Below, in pieces: positions 1-5,181 of a stretch of DNA of 5,682 nucleotides. Location of the stretch: the NCBI GenBank assembly GCA_021160865.1, contig JAGHBS010000106.1, forward strand, positions 1 to 5,682. The letters run 5' to 3'. The notes beneath the pieces are model-generated. The model was not told the origin of the DNA. It did no database searches and saw only the letters and a list, made by a program, of their open reading frames with translations. Within the stretch, counting starts at the first letter, position 1; each line of letters begins with the position of its first letter. The position numbers and the translations under genes are program-made. Source of the DNA: Planctomycetota bacterium. GTDB taxonomy: Bacteria; Planctomycetota; Phycisphaerae; SM23-33.

Positions 1-1
1 A

Positions 2-1747
2 TTGAAAGGTATCGCCCAGGCAGTTGCAATTGGGAGAGTTTGCCCGGAACTAATCGAACGTATCGAGAAAAAACTGGACTTAGCCGATGACCTGCAATTC
101 TCAGCAATGGTTACCGTGTTGGATAGACTCGGTCTTTTCTACACGCCCGGCAGAAAGGGTTATCAGATCGATAGATTCAGACAAATAACCTTTGCAACAG
201 CCCCCAAGAATCCGACCGGTACCGATGTAAAGCGGATTATGCTTCATGGGATTATCCTCGACGGGCGGGATAATCAGTACGTCCGAAGGGCATTGCAATT
301 GGCAATGCAGGATAACGCTGCTGATATTCGAAGTCAGGCGGGATTACTGGCAGCTAAGCTAAGGGATTACGCTTCATTGATGAAATTATTGAGGGATTCT
401 AATCCGTCCGTCCGTGCCTCGTCCGCCATAGTGGCTGGGCTTGCAGGGCTTAAGGATTGCGAGGATACGATAGCCGAATTGTTGAAAAACACCCAGAACA
501 AGGAAGAAATCCCTGCCCTTACCTTTGCACTTGCAGAATTAGCACCGAAGAAGTTCAGCAAGAAGATTATCGAAACGATTGACCGGGCATATCAATCCTG
601 GAGGGCTAAAAATGATAAAGATGATCTTGCCTTGCTGGAAAAATTGCTATTCTCAGCCTCGTTGCTGAAGGATAGTTCCACAAAGGCGATTATTACGAAG
701 GTGATAAGGGAATCGCTACAGGAGAAAAGACACATCCCAACGATGGCAATAATAGCAGCAGGGAAGGTAAGGGCAGCTGCCAGCAAGGGGATAATCAAGC
801 AGATTATCGAAAATTTGATTGTTAAGAAAACAGAACTTACCTTTGCCGATGTTATCACATTGACAGCTGCCGTCAGGGCGGGCGATGAACTGGGTCTATC
901 GGCTGACTTGTTCATCAGGGTTATGGAGCAACTCTGGCACCCCGCAACTACCGTTGCGATGATATTTTCATCTGAGGCATTGGCAAGGCGAAGCAGGTTT
1001 CTTACTGCAGAGCAACGTAGAAAGGCGATGGAGATTCTAACAAAAGCGGTTTATCGTAGTGATACACCAGTAGCGTCGTCAGCAGCGGCGGTCGCTATTT
1101 TCAAAATCGCACCGACCGAAGCGCTCGAGCCATTAAGAACAGTCTGCGAGTCGAAAAATTGTCTTGCAGGGGATTATGTTGCATGGAATCTTGCTCAATC
1201 GGCATCGCCCGAAGCGTGGGAAGTAGCAAAAAAATTTCTTGCCCCTGATGAATACGATAGTTCGGTGAAGTCCGTCGGGGCGATGCTAATTGCTTCGCTG
1301 GCAAGGAAGACTAATCTTGCTTCACAAGTGGCTGAAGGTATCAAAAATCGCCTCGAACGAAGCCCGTATATTGAACAATCTGCACCATACCTTGCGGGTA
1401 CCTATCGATGCGCCTTGTTGATGCTTTCTCAGCAGCGGTATCGCGATATGGTAATAGCACTGTCGCAATCCAGTGCCTTTCCGAAGTTTCGGGCGGTTTG
1501 GGCACTGATTACCGTCGGTGAGCCGATGGGCTTTGATTATGTCCTCGGAAGGGCTAATTTCAACCCTGATGAAATGGATACTTATCTGGGAAGGAGTTTG
1601 CTTTATAGGATTTACTCAAAAGCAATTCCCCAGCTGCCCGAATACGACATCCAGGCACCTAAGGTAGTGCGATATTGGCAGTGTCGTCTTTGTCGGGATT
1701 ACTATCTTATCCATCGAGCAGAAATTATCAGCAGGATTGGTAAATGA
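2..1747 (+). CDS. HEAT-repeat protein, 5'-partial
   Basis: The reading frame is open from the first bases, so the true start is probably upstream; the TTG at base 2 is only the first possible start visible. The 581 visible residues are almost wholly helical, with paired amphipathic helices of HEAT-like type. The clearest repeats run from about residue 92 to 185 (for example the segment around SNPSVRASSAIVAGLAGL, 133-150), and degenerate repeats continue to about 540. No transmembrane segment or catalytic motif is visible. The last 30 residues differ: they are aromatic and basic, with a CxxC pair (C561, C564) in WQCRLCRDYY. HEAT proteins usually act as scaffolds, so a protein-binding role is inferred and no specific function can be given. 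The stop overlaps the ispG start as ATGA, so the two are probably translationally coupled. The missing N-terminal part could carry a membrane or enzymatic domain. Confidence 0.8.
   Translation: MKGIAQAVAIGRVCPELIERIEKKLDLADDLQFSAMVTVLDRLGLFYTPGRKGYQIDRFRQITFATAPKNPTGTDVKRIMLHGIILDGRDNQYVRRALQLAMQDNAADIRSQAGLLAAKLRDYASLMKLLRDSNPSVRASSAIVAGLAGLKDCEDTIAELLKNTQNKEEIPALTFALAELAPKKFSKKIIETIDRAYQSWRAKNDKDDLALLEKLLFSASLLKDSSTKAIITKVIRESLQEKRHIPTMAIIAAGKVRAAASKGIIKQIIENLIVKKTELTFADVITLTAAVRAGDELGLSADLFIRVMEQLWHPATTVAMIFSSEALARRSRFLTAEQRRKAMEILTKAVYRSDTPVASSAAAVAIFKIAPTEALEPLRTVCESKNCLAGDYVAWNLAQSASPEAWEVAKKFLAPDEYDSSVKSVGAMLIASLARKTNLASQVAEGIKNRLERSPYIEQSAPYLAGTYRCALLMLSQQRYRDMVIALSQSSAFPKFRAVWALITVGEPMGFDYVLGRANFNPDEMDTYLGRSLLYRIYSKAIPQLPEYDIQAPKVVRYWQCRLCRDYYLIHRAEIISRIGK
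1733..1746 (+). promoter_or_regulatory. ispG ribosome binding site and coupled start
   Basis: AGGA at 1733-1736 lies 7 nt before the ATG at 1744, inside the last codons of the HEAT-repeat gene. With the ATGA stop/start overlap at 1744-1747, this fixes the ispG start and implies coupled translation. Confidence 0.65.
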
Positions 1748-2850
1748 AATATAGGCAAATCGAGCGACGGATTTCTAAAGCGGTCAACGTAGGTGGTATA
1801 ACCATCGGTGCAGGTGCTCCGATAAGTATTCAATCGATGACCACCACGCAAACTGCCGATGTAAAGGCGACGCTGGAGCAGATTAACCGATTGGCAGAAG
1901 CAGGTTGCGACCTGGTAAGAGTAGCAGTTGCAACGAAGCAAGATGCAGCAGCACTATCGGAAATTGTTGCCGCTTCACCCGTGCCGATAATTGCAGATGT
2001 TCACTTCAATTTCGAGCGAGCATTGGAGGCGATCCGCGCCGGTGCCCATAAGATTCGTCTCAATCCCGGTACCATCTCTGATCGACAAGCCGTCAGGACG
2101 ATTATCGAGGCTTGCAAGGATGCCCATATTCCCATCCGTGTCGGCGTCAATGAAGGTTCGGTAATCTATCGTTTCAATCAGGTGAGGCGAGAGAAGCAAT
2201 TTGCTCGCCCCCTTGATGAAATAATGGTTGAGGCTATTGAGGAATATCTGGAGATTTTCCACGAATGCAATTTTTCCGACCTTGTGTTATCTGCTAAATC
2301 GCACGATGCAGCCACAACTATTGCGGTCAATCGTGAATTAGCCCGTAGGTATGATTATCCTCTTCATCTGGGTTTGACTCATGCTGGTACTGTTCGCACC
2401 GGTAGTGTTCGCTCGATTTGCGCAGTTGCGACGCTATTGGCAGAGGGCATTGGCGATACAATTCGCATTTCACTGGCCGGTGACCCTGTTGAGGAGGTTG
2501 CCCTTGCTAAGGAATTGCTCGCTGCCCTTCGGCTTCGAGAGCCTGAGGAAGTGGAGATAATTGCCTGTCCTACCTGTGGAAGGACGACGGCGGATGTAGC
2601 AGCCATTGCTGATCAGCTCCGCCAGGCACTTGTTGATATAAAGCAGCATATAACTGTAGCAGTAATGGGCTGTGTGGTAAACGGTCCTGGTGAAGCCGGT
2701 CAGGTTGACGTTGCTCTTTGCTGTGGAAAGAATAATGCCTCCATTTTTAGAGAAGGGAAATTCGTCAGAACCGTCCCGATGGAAAAGGTAATAGACGAAA
2801 TGATTACCGAGGTTCGTAAAGTGGCTGACAGTAGAAAGGTTAGGAAATAG
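1744..2850 (+). CDS. ispG: 4-hydroxy-3-methylbut-2-enyl diphosphate synthase (IspG/GcpE)
   Basis: IspG catalyses the penultimate step of the MEP isoprenoid pathway in the cytoplasm: reductive ring opening of MEcPP to HMBPP with a [4Fe-4S] cluster and an electron donor such as ferredoxin or flavodoxin. The 368 residues match the usual two-domain bacterial form. The N-terminal TIM barrel shows IQSMTTTQTADV (29-40), AGCDLVRVAV (53-62), PIIADVHFNF (81-90), KIRLNPGTI (103-111) and GIGDTIRISLAGDPVEEV (235-252). The C-terminal cluster domain has ACPTCGR (C275, C278) and GCVVNGPGEA (C310, E317), which correspond to the three Cys and one Glu cluster ligands known in the family. Two family positions differ: the usual TEAG reads THAG (H213), and the usual Lys before Ser in the following stretch is Arg (R223). 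The start is full length by comparison and overlaps the upstream stop. Identification is very secure. Confidence 0.97.
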   Translation: MKYRQIERRISKAVNVGGITIGAGAPISIQSMTTTQTADVKATLEQINRLAEAGCDLVRVAVATKQDAAALSEIVAASPVPIIADVHFNFERALEAIRAGAHKIRLNPGTISDRQAVRTIIEACKDAHIPIRVGVNEGSVIYRFNQVRREKQFARPLDEIMVEAIEEYLEIFHECNFSDLVLSAKSHDAATTIAVNRELARRYDYPLHLGLTHAGTVRTGSVRSICAVATLLAEGIGDTIRISLAGDPVEEVALAKELLAALRLREPEEVEIIACPTCGRTTADVAAIADQLRQALVDIKQHITVAVMGCVVNGPGEAGQVDVALCCGKNNASIFREGKFVRTVPMEKVIDEMITEVRKVADSRKVRK

Positions 2851-2851
2851 A

Positions 2852-2914
2852 ATGATTATCTTTCGTTGCAATGAGATTATTCTCAACGATGATAGGGAGT
2901 TGATAGGAAGATGA
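2852..2914 (+). CDS. possible coupled 20-codon small ORF
   Basis: An ATG at 2852, one base after the ispG stop codon, opens a 20-codon frame that ends in TGA at 2912-2914. That stop overlaps the adenosyltransferase start (ATG 2911) as ATGA. AGGA at 2842-2845, inside the end of ispG, is 6 nt upstream and is a reasonable ribosome binding site. The predicted peptide begins MIIFRCNEII and has no recognisable motif. Filling the gap exactly, with a binding site on one side and a coupling overlap on the other, is what a translational relay between two operon genes would look like. A 20-codon open frame is common by chance, however, so this is tentative. It could also be untranslated spacer. Confidence 0.3.
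   Translation: MIIFRCNEIILNDDRELIGR
2895..2913 (+). promoter_or_regulatory. adenosyltransferase ribosome binding site
   Basis: GGGAG at 2895-2899 lies 11 nt before the ATG at 2911, which is rather far, and AGGA at 2905-2908 is only 2 nt away, which is too close. Neither is ideal. Translation may therefore depend partly on ribosomes ending the small ORF whose stop overlaps this start. Confidence 0.4.
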
Positions 2915-3477
2915 GGATATATACCGGAAAAGGCGATGGGGGATTCTCAAAGATGTTTGGAAAGATGAATCAGCCAATTCGCAAGGATGATCCAAGATTC
3001 GAAGCCGTTGGAACGCTCGATGAACTCATAGCCGTTATTGGCCTGTCATTATCCCATGCCCGCAGGATGGGCGATGAGGATATAATTGAAACTCTAACAG
3101 TTATTCGAGATGATTTGTTCAACATTACCAGCGCGGTGGTTTCTATAATCTGCGATATGAAGATGCCGTCAGATATTGATGAATCGCTGCCGGAACAGAT
3201 GGAAAAACGCATAGATGCTATCACAGCCAGCCTGCCAGAATTGAAGGGATTTGTTTTTCCTGGGGGTAATGAACTTTCATCTCGGCTTCATTTGGCTCGT
3301 ACTGTAGCCCGCCGGGCAGAACGTGCAGTTATATCGGTGTTGAATCCGTCAGTCGATAATCCACCGACTGCTGCCGCTGCTGTAGTGCTAAAGTACCTTA
3401 ATCGGCTTTCCGATTTGCTGTTTGTTTTAGCAAGACAGGCGGACGAGCATCTCGGTCAGCTTGAAGATGCACCTTGA
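2911..3477 (+). CDS. pduO: PduO-type cob(I)alamin adenosyltransferase
   Basis: This enzyme transfers the adenosyl group of ATP to cob(I)alamin, making adenosylcobalamin for B12-dependent mutases, dehydratases or ribonucleotide reductase. At 188 residues it has normal length for the PduO family (MMAB/Cob_adeno_trans), a trimeric five-helix bundle. Visible family motifs are the N-terminal ATP-binding segment YTGKGDGG (4-11), DDPRFEAVGTLDEL (26-39), FPGGNELSSRLHLARTVARRAER (in the span 116-138, with R130, R134, R135, E137 and R138 at the expected ATP-site helix), and YLNRLSDLLFVLAR (162-175). It is co-directional with ispG, 60 nt downstream, so probably in the same transcript. No B12 riboswitch is visible in front of it. 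CobA and EutT are other adenosyltransferase families, and neither resembles this sequence. The substrate could be a late corrinoid intermediate instead of finished cobalamin. Confidence 0.94.
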   Translation: MRIYTGKGDGGFSKMFGKMNQPIRKDDPRFEAVGTLDELIAVIGLSLSHARRMGDEDIIETLTVIRDDLFNITSAVVSIICDMKMPSDIDESLPEQMEKRIDAITASLPELKGFVFPGGNELSSRLHLARTVARRAERAVISVLNPSVDNPPTAAAAVVLKYLNRLSDLLFVLARQADEHLGQLEDAP

Positions 3478-3505
3478 ATCTTGCCCGACTTGAACCTGCC
3501 CGAAC
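3474..3505. repeat. imperfect 16-bp tandem duplication
   Basis: Two adjacent 16-base units, TTGAATCTTGCCCGAC (3474-3489) and TTGAACCTGCCCGAAC (3490-3505), differ by one substitution and two compensating one-base indels. The first unit contains the adenosyltransferase stop codon. It is probably a small slippage duplication just past the gene end; no function is apparent. Confidence 0.5.
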
Positions 3506-3580
3506 AGATAGAATTGATCTAAATCTGATTTGTACAAAATAAAAGGAGCAGGGGTTGAAATTAAAATATCCCTTCCGTTC

Positions 3581-3602
3581 ACTGATGAATTGCTTCATCG
3601 GT
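3581..3602 (+). terminator. hairpin downstream of adenosyltransferase, possible 3' end
   Basis: ACTGATGAA (3581-3589) and TTCATCGGT (3594-3602) pair over 9 positions, one of them T.G, around a TTGC loop. It lies about 105 nt past the stop of the last gene of the plus-strand operon. No T-run follows, so it is not a canonical intrinsic terminator; it may be an RNA 3'-end or stability element. On the minus strand the T.G pair becomes a mismatch, leaving a 6-bp stem, so the plus strand is the likelier user. Confidence 0.3.
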
Positions 3603-3634
3603 GGTTCATCTACCCCATCGAGTACGGAGGATTT

Positions 3635-3657
3635 TCCTGCGATCTGCAGATTGCGGA
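3635..3657. other. palindromic hairpin next to the cold-shock gene stop
   Basis: GCGATCTG (3639-3646) and CAGATTGC (3647-3654) form a near-perfect palindrome, extended by TCC (3635-3637) and GGA (3655-3657) with one bulged base. It starts about 10 nt after the cold-shock protein stop (minus strand) and faces the convergent operon. No T-tract follows on either strand, so a terminator role is unproven; it could be a transcript-end structure. Confidence 0.3.
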
Positions 3658-3666
3658 TGAGGCGGA

Positions 3667-3867
3667 TTAGACCTTATGTACGTTTGCTGCTTTTGGCCCT
3701 TTTTGGCCTTGAGTTATATCGAACTCTACGGTTTCGCCTTCCCTGAGCGTTTTAAAACCTTCGCCCTGGATGTCGCTATGGTGGACGAAGACATCTGTTC
3801 CATCATCCGTGGTGATAAAGCCGTAACCCTTGGAACTATTGAACCATTTGACCTTTCCGGTAGCCAT
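3667..3867 (-). CDS. csp: cold-shock protein, CspA family
   Basis: This is a single cold-shock domain of 66 residues, the standard length for bacterial Csp proteins: OB-fold nucleic-acid chaperones that melt RNA secondary structure and assist translation or anti-termination in the cytoplasm. The hallmarks are all present: [18 protein letters not shown] (1-18) with W8 and the RNP1 motif KGYGFI (13-18), the RNP2 motif VFVHH (26-30), then the conserved [15 protein letters not shown] stretch (31-45) and the C-terminal GPKAANV (57-63). The start is fixed by AAGGAG 7 nt upstream. The gene is convergent with the ispG operon and has about 300 nt of gene-free leader before the hydrolase gene. Whether expression is cold-induced or constitutive cannot be told from the protein. 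Confidence 0.97.
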   Translation of the reverse strand: MATGKVKWFNSSKGYGFITTDDGTDVFVHHSDIQGEGFKTLREGETVEFDITQGQKGPKAANVHKV

Positions 3868-3874
3868 GCTTCGG

Positions 3875-3880
3875 CTCCTT
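3875..3880 (-). promoter_or_regulatory. cold-shock gene ribosome binding site
   Basis: The minus strand reads AAGGAG here, 7 nt before the ATG at 3867. Its first three bases (AAG) are also the end of an inverted repeat (GCTGAAG) that can pair with CTTCAGC upstream, so the site may be partly masked in the folded mRNA. Confidence 0.75.
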
Positions 3881-3910
3881 CAGCTATAAGGCGGATGGGA
3901 TTTGCTGAAG
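3878..3910 (-). promoter_or_regulatory. ribosome-binding-site hairpin in the cold-shock leader
   Basis: In the minus-strand transcript CTTCAGC (3910-3904) is perfectly complementary to GCTGAAG (3884-3878), a 7-bp helix with a 19-nt loop whose 3' arm runs into AAGGAG. A second partner, TTCAGC at 3929-3924, could pair with the same arm over 6 bp, giving two mutually exclusive folds. This is compatible with temperature-sensitive control of translation. The complementarity is seen; the regulation is inferred. Confidence 0.35.
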
Positions 3911-4012
3911 TTTATCAGGCAGAGCTGAATCACACTGAGATTCTGCTGGACAAGCTTCGACTTTCCTCAGTCCTCATCAAGATGTGCACTGCCTAATGAA
4001 CCCCTGCAAATA

Positions 4013-4036
4013 CATTCCGGTTGCCAGCCGGGGATG
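4013..4036. other. CCGG hairpin in cold-shock leader
   Basis: CATTCCGG (4013-4020) pairs with CCGGGGATG (4028-4036) with one bulged G and one T.G pair, around a 7-nt loop (TTGCCAG). It is slightly better on the plus strand; on the minus strand the CAT/ATG and CCGG/CCGG parts still pair around a small internal loop. Confidence 0.3.
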
Positions 4037-4037
4037 T

Positions 4038-4079
4038 CCGATGGTATTGGAACCGCTTCCACATTTCACCACCCATCGG
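4038..4079 (-). other. nested inverted repeat in cold-shock leader
   Basis: CCGATGG (4038-4044) and CCATCGG (4073-4079) are a perfect 7-bp inverted repeat. They enclose GGAA-CCGC-TTCC (4049-4060), itself a 4-bp hairpin. In a minus-strand transcript from the promoter candidate at 4097-4125 this would be near the 5' end. Perfect nested pairing in a non-coding stretch suggests an RNA structure or a protein-binding site. Confidence 0.35.
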
Positions 4080-4096
4080 CCCTTCTACCAGAATCC

Positions 4097-4125
4097 ATTT
4101 TCCTGCTGATTGATACAGATGTCAA
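4097..4125 (-). promoter_or_regulatory. sigma-70-like promoter candidate for the cold-shock gene
   Basis: The minus strand shows a perfect -35 consensus TTGACA (4125-4120), a 17-nt spacer, and GAAAAT (4102-4097), which matches four of six -10 positions. Transcription would start near 4090, giving a leader of about 220 nt. The -35 box is convincing and the -10 is moderate. Closer boxes upstream of csp were poorer. Confidence 0.4.
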
Positions 4126-4169
4126 GTGATTAAGGTGAAAATTTCTAACTTTTGAGCATTGTAAAATAA

Positions 4170-4928
4170 TCACCATCCTATCCCCATTACCCATGGAGCG
4201 ACGTATTCTTTTACAAATTCAGGATTGGTTGAGTCTGCATGTCCACCATAGTTTCCTGCTGATTCCATATCCTTTGACCATGGGATTTGATACAGTTTGG
4301 TGTAAGAATTATCGAAGCCTGTTAATCCTGCCGAGGGCCCGCGGACACCATCAACATTTCCCACGACCGTCGTCCCCACACCAAGCAATCCGACGTCTTT
4401 TTTAGAATAGAAGTTGACGATACCCTTTCGACAATGCTGTAATGCCTTGCTCAAATCGTACCCTTTGGAGATACTTGCTGATAGTAGTATCAATCCGTCA
4501 ATCATTCTGCCATCGGGTAATTCCTCTGCGGTGAATACAGCAATTCCCCCGCCACCTGAATGACCAATTATGTATACCGGAGCGAATGGGTGAGAATCTT
4601 GGTAGTCCACGATGTACTGTGCAATTCTCTTGGCAACGAGGCGATTTCCGATGACATCCATCTGGTTCAATATCGGACCTGCCAGCGGTACTGGCCTTCC
4701 CCAGCGGTAGATAGGCAAGGCCGCTGAGACACCTGCCTTGAGTAGCCCCCTTCGGATATTGTAACTTAGCGTCCCTTCACCCTCGATACCTGGCAAGATG
4801 AGAACCAATCCGCGTTCGAGCCGTTCGGGTGTAACTAATTCCCTATTAGTTGGCGAACAACCAGATAAGATGAGCATCGACAGCGAGACGAATGATGTTG
4901 CCAATCTGAGAAGTCGGTATATTTTCAT
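4170..4928 (-). CDS. lipoprotein alpha/beta hydrolase
   Basis: A 252-residue protein from ATG 4928. A TTG six codons earlier is also in frame, but it lies within the ribosome binding site. Residues 1-23 form a lipoprotein signal peptide: basic MKIYRLLRLA, a hydrophobic core, and lipobox LSGC with the lipidated Cys at 24. Serine at +2 suggests outer-membrane sorting if the E. coli rule holds. The mature part is an alpha/beta hydrolase: LVLILPGIEG (41-50) gives the first strand and oxyanion region, GHSGGGG (122-128) is the nucleophile elbow with S124, D178 in NFYSKKDVGLLG fits the acid, and H230 in NYGGHAD fits the base. The order and spacing form a complete triad. The substrate cannot be read; an ester, lipid or polysaccharide ester in the periplasm is possible. 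The family, with its GHSGGGG and GTT..GN.DG features, resembles planctomycete proteins I recall. It is transcribed alone, towards csp. Confidence 0.88.
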   Translation of the reverse strand: MKIYRLLRLATSFVSLSMLILSGCSPTNRELVTPERLERGLVLILPGIEGEGTLSYNIRRGLLKAGVSAALPIYRWGRPVPLAGPILNQMDVIGNRLVAKRIAQYIVDYQDSHPFAPVYIIGHSGGGGIAVFTAEELPDGRMIDGLILLSASISKGYDLSKALQHCRKGIVNFYSKKDVGLLGVGTTVVGNVDGVRGPSAGLTGFDNSYTKLYQIPWSKDMESAGNYGGHADSTNPEFVKEYVAPWVMGIGW

Positions 4929-4936
4929 CTTGATTG

Positions 4937-4943
4937 TCCCTTT
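4937..4943 (-). promoter_or_regulatory. hydrolase ribosome binding site
   Basis: The minus strand reads AAAGGGA, 8 nt before ATG 4928. It overlaps the alternative TTG start at 4946, so ATG 4928 is preferred and the signal peptide begins MKIYRLL. Confidence 0.65.
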
Positions 4944-4958
4944 CAAAGATTATTTAGA

Positions 4959-4987
4959 AGTATAATTACTCATGTTGAGATTTATAA
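4959..4987 (-). promoter_or_regulatory. hydrolase promoter candidate
   Basis: The minus strand shows TATACT (4964-4959; five of six -10 positions) and TTATAA (4987-4982; four of six -35 positions) with a 17-nt spacer. Transcription would begin near 4952, about 24 nt before the start codon, leaving room for the AAAGGGA site. The region is AT-rich, so chance matches are easy. Confidence 0.4.
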
Positions 4988-5021
4988 CTATTCTCTTTTT
5001 GGATAGTTGAAGATAGTTTGA
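4986..5021. repeat. small repeats upstream of the hydrolase promoter
   Basis: AACTAT (4986-4991) and ATAGTT (5003-5008) form an inverted repeat, and GATAGTTGAA (5002-5011) is followed directly by GATAGTTTGA (5012-5021), a near-identical 10-mer. They abut the putative -35 box of the hydrolase gene, a plausible place for a regulator to bind; this is inference. Confidence 0.25.
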
Positions 5022-5050
5022 TTTTCTCATCGACATTATTATTTTGGCGC

Positions 5051-5077
5051 TTGAAATAATCTTTCGGGTTAATTCAA
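5051..5077. other. inverted repeat in divergent intergenic region
   Basis: TTGAAATAA (5051-5059) and TTAATTCAA (5069-5077) pair at 8 of 9 positions around a 9-nt loop. It lies between two divergent genes, so an operator is more likely than a terminator. The support is only symmetry in AT-rich DNA. Confidence 0.2.
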
Positions 5078-5168
5078 AATAGCATTATATCAAAGGGCAT
5101 ATTGCCAAACGAATGGGGCTCGTGGGAGTATTAAAAATATAACCAGAATGGGACATGATGAAAATCAT

Positions 5169-5173
5169 GGAGG
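5169..5173 (+). promoter_or_regulatory. ribosome binding site of the acidic protein
   Basis: GGAGG, 8 nt before ATG 5182, is a strong site and fixes the start. A TATAAC box at 5138-5143 could be the -10 of its promoter, but no good -35 box is at the right distance. Confidence 0.75.
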
Positions 5174-5181
5174 TTTGAAAA

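Larger units (their letters stand above)
3868..4169 (-). other. 302-nt gene-free region holding the cold-shock leader
   Basis: No credible gene lies here. The plus-strand open frame across 3676-3996 is the antisense of csp and shows no protein-like composition. Read on the minus strand, the region holds a TTGACA promoter candidate (4097-4125), a nested inverted repeat (4038-4079), a CCGG hairpin (4013-4036) and the ribosome-binding-site helix (3878-3910). If the promoter is used, the leader would be about 220 nt; long structured leaders are known for cold-shock genes such as E. coli cspA. The base order itself does not resemble any riboswitch I know. The upstream hydrolase has no clear terminator between its stop (4170) and this promoter. 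Confidence 0.45.

Noticed and set aside
592..915. 107-codon hydrophobic minus-strand ORF
   Set aside because: It is antisense to the HEAT-repeat gene; the hydrophobic look comes from complementing Lys/Asp/Glu-rich codons.
2470..2886. 138-codon minus-strand ORF inside ispG
   Set aside because: It is the shadow of a secure conserved gene in another frame.
2855..2910. B12 riboswitch in front of the adenosyltransferase
   Set aside because: The gap is only 60 nt and shows no B12-box-like sequence; a cobalamin riboswitch is much larger.
3529..3538. 10-bp palindrome TTTGTACAAA
   Set aside because: It is too short and AT-rich to claim as an operator without further copies.
3555..3746. 63-codon plus-strand ORF with TTG start and AGGAG six bases upstream
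   Set aside because: The ribosome binding site is plausible, but the frame runs through two hairpins and into the antisense of the cold-shock gene, and its Arg/Leu-rich end looks like complement of csp rather than protein.
3884..3889. TTATAG -10-like box on the minus strand near csp
   Set aside because: It would place the transcript start on the ribosome binding site, and there is no -35 box at the right distance.
3676..3996. 106-codon plus-strand ORF
   Set aside because: It is antisense to the well-supported cold-shock gene and its leader, with no family resemblance and no good ribosome binding site seen.
5155..5178. 7-codon leader ORF (ATGATGAAA... to TGA) over the GGAGG of the acidic protein gene
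   Set aside because: It has no ribosome binding site of its own and is short enough to be chance.
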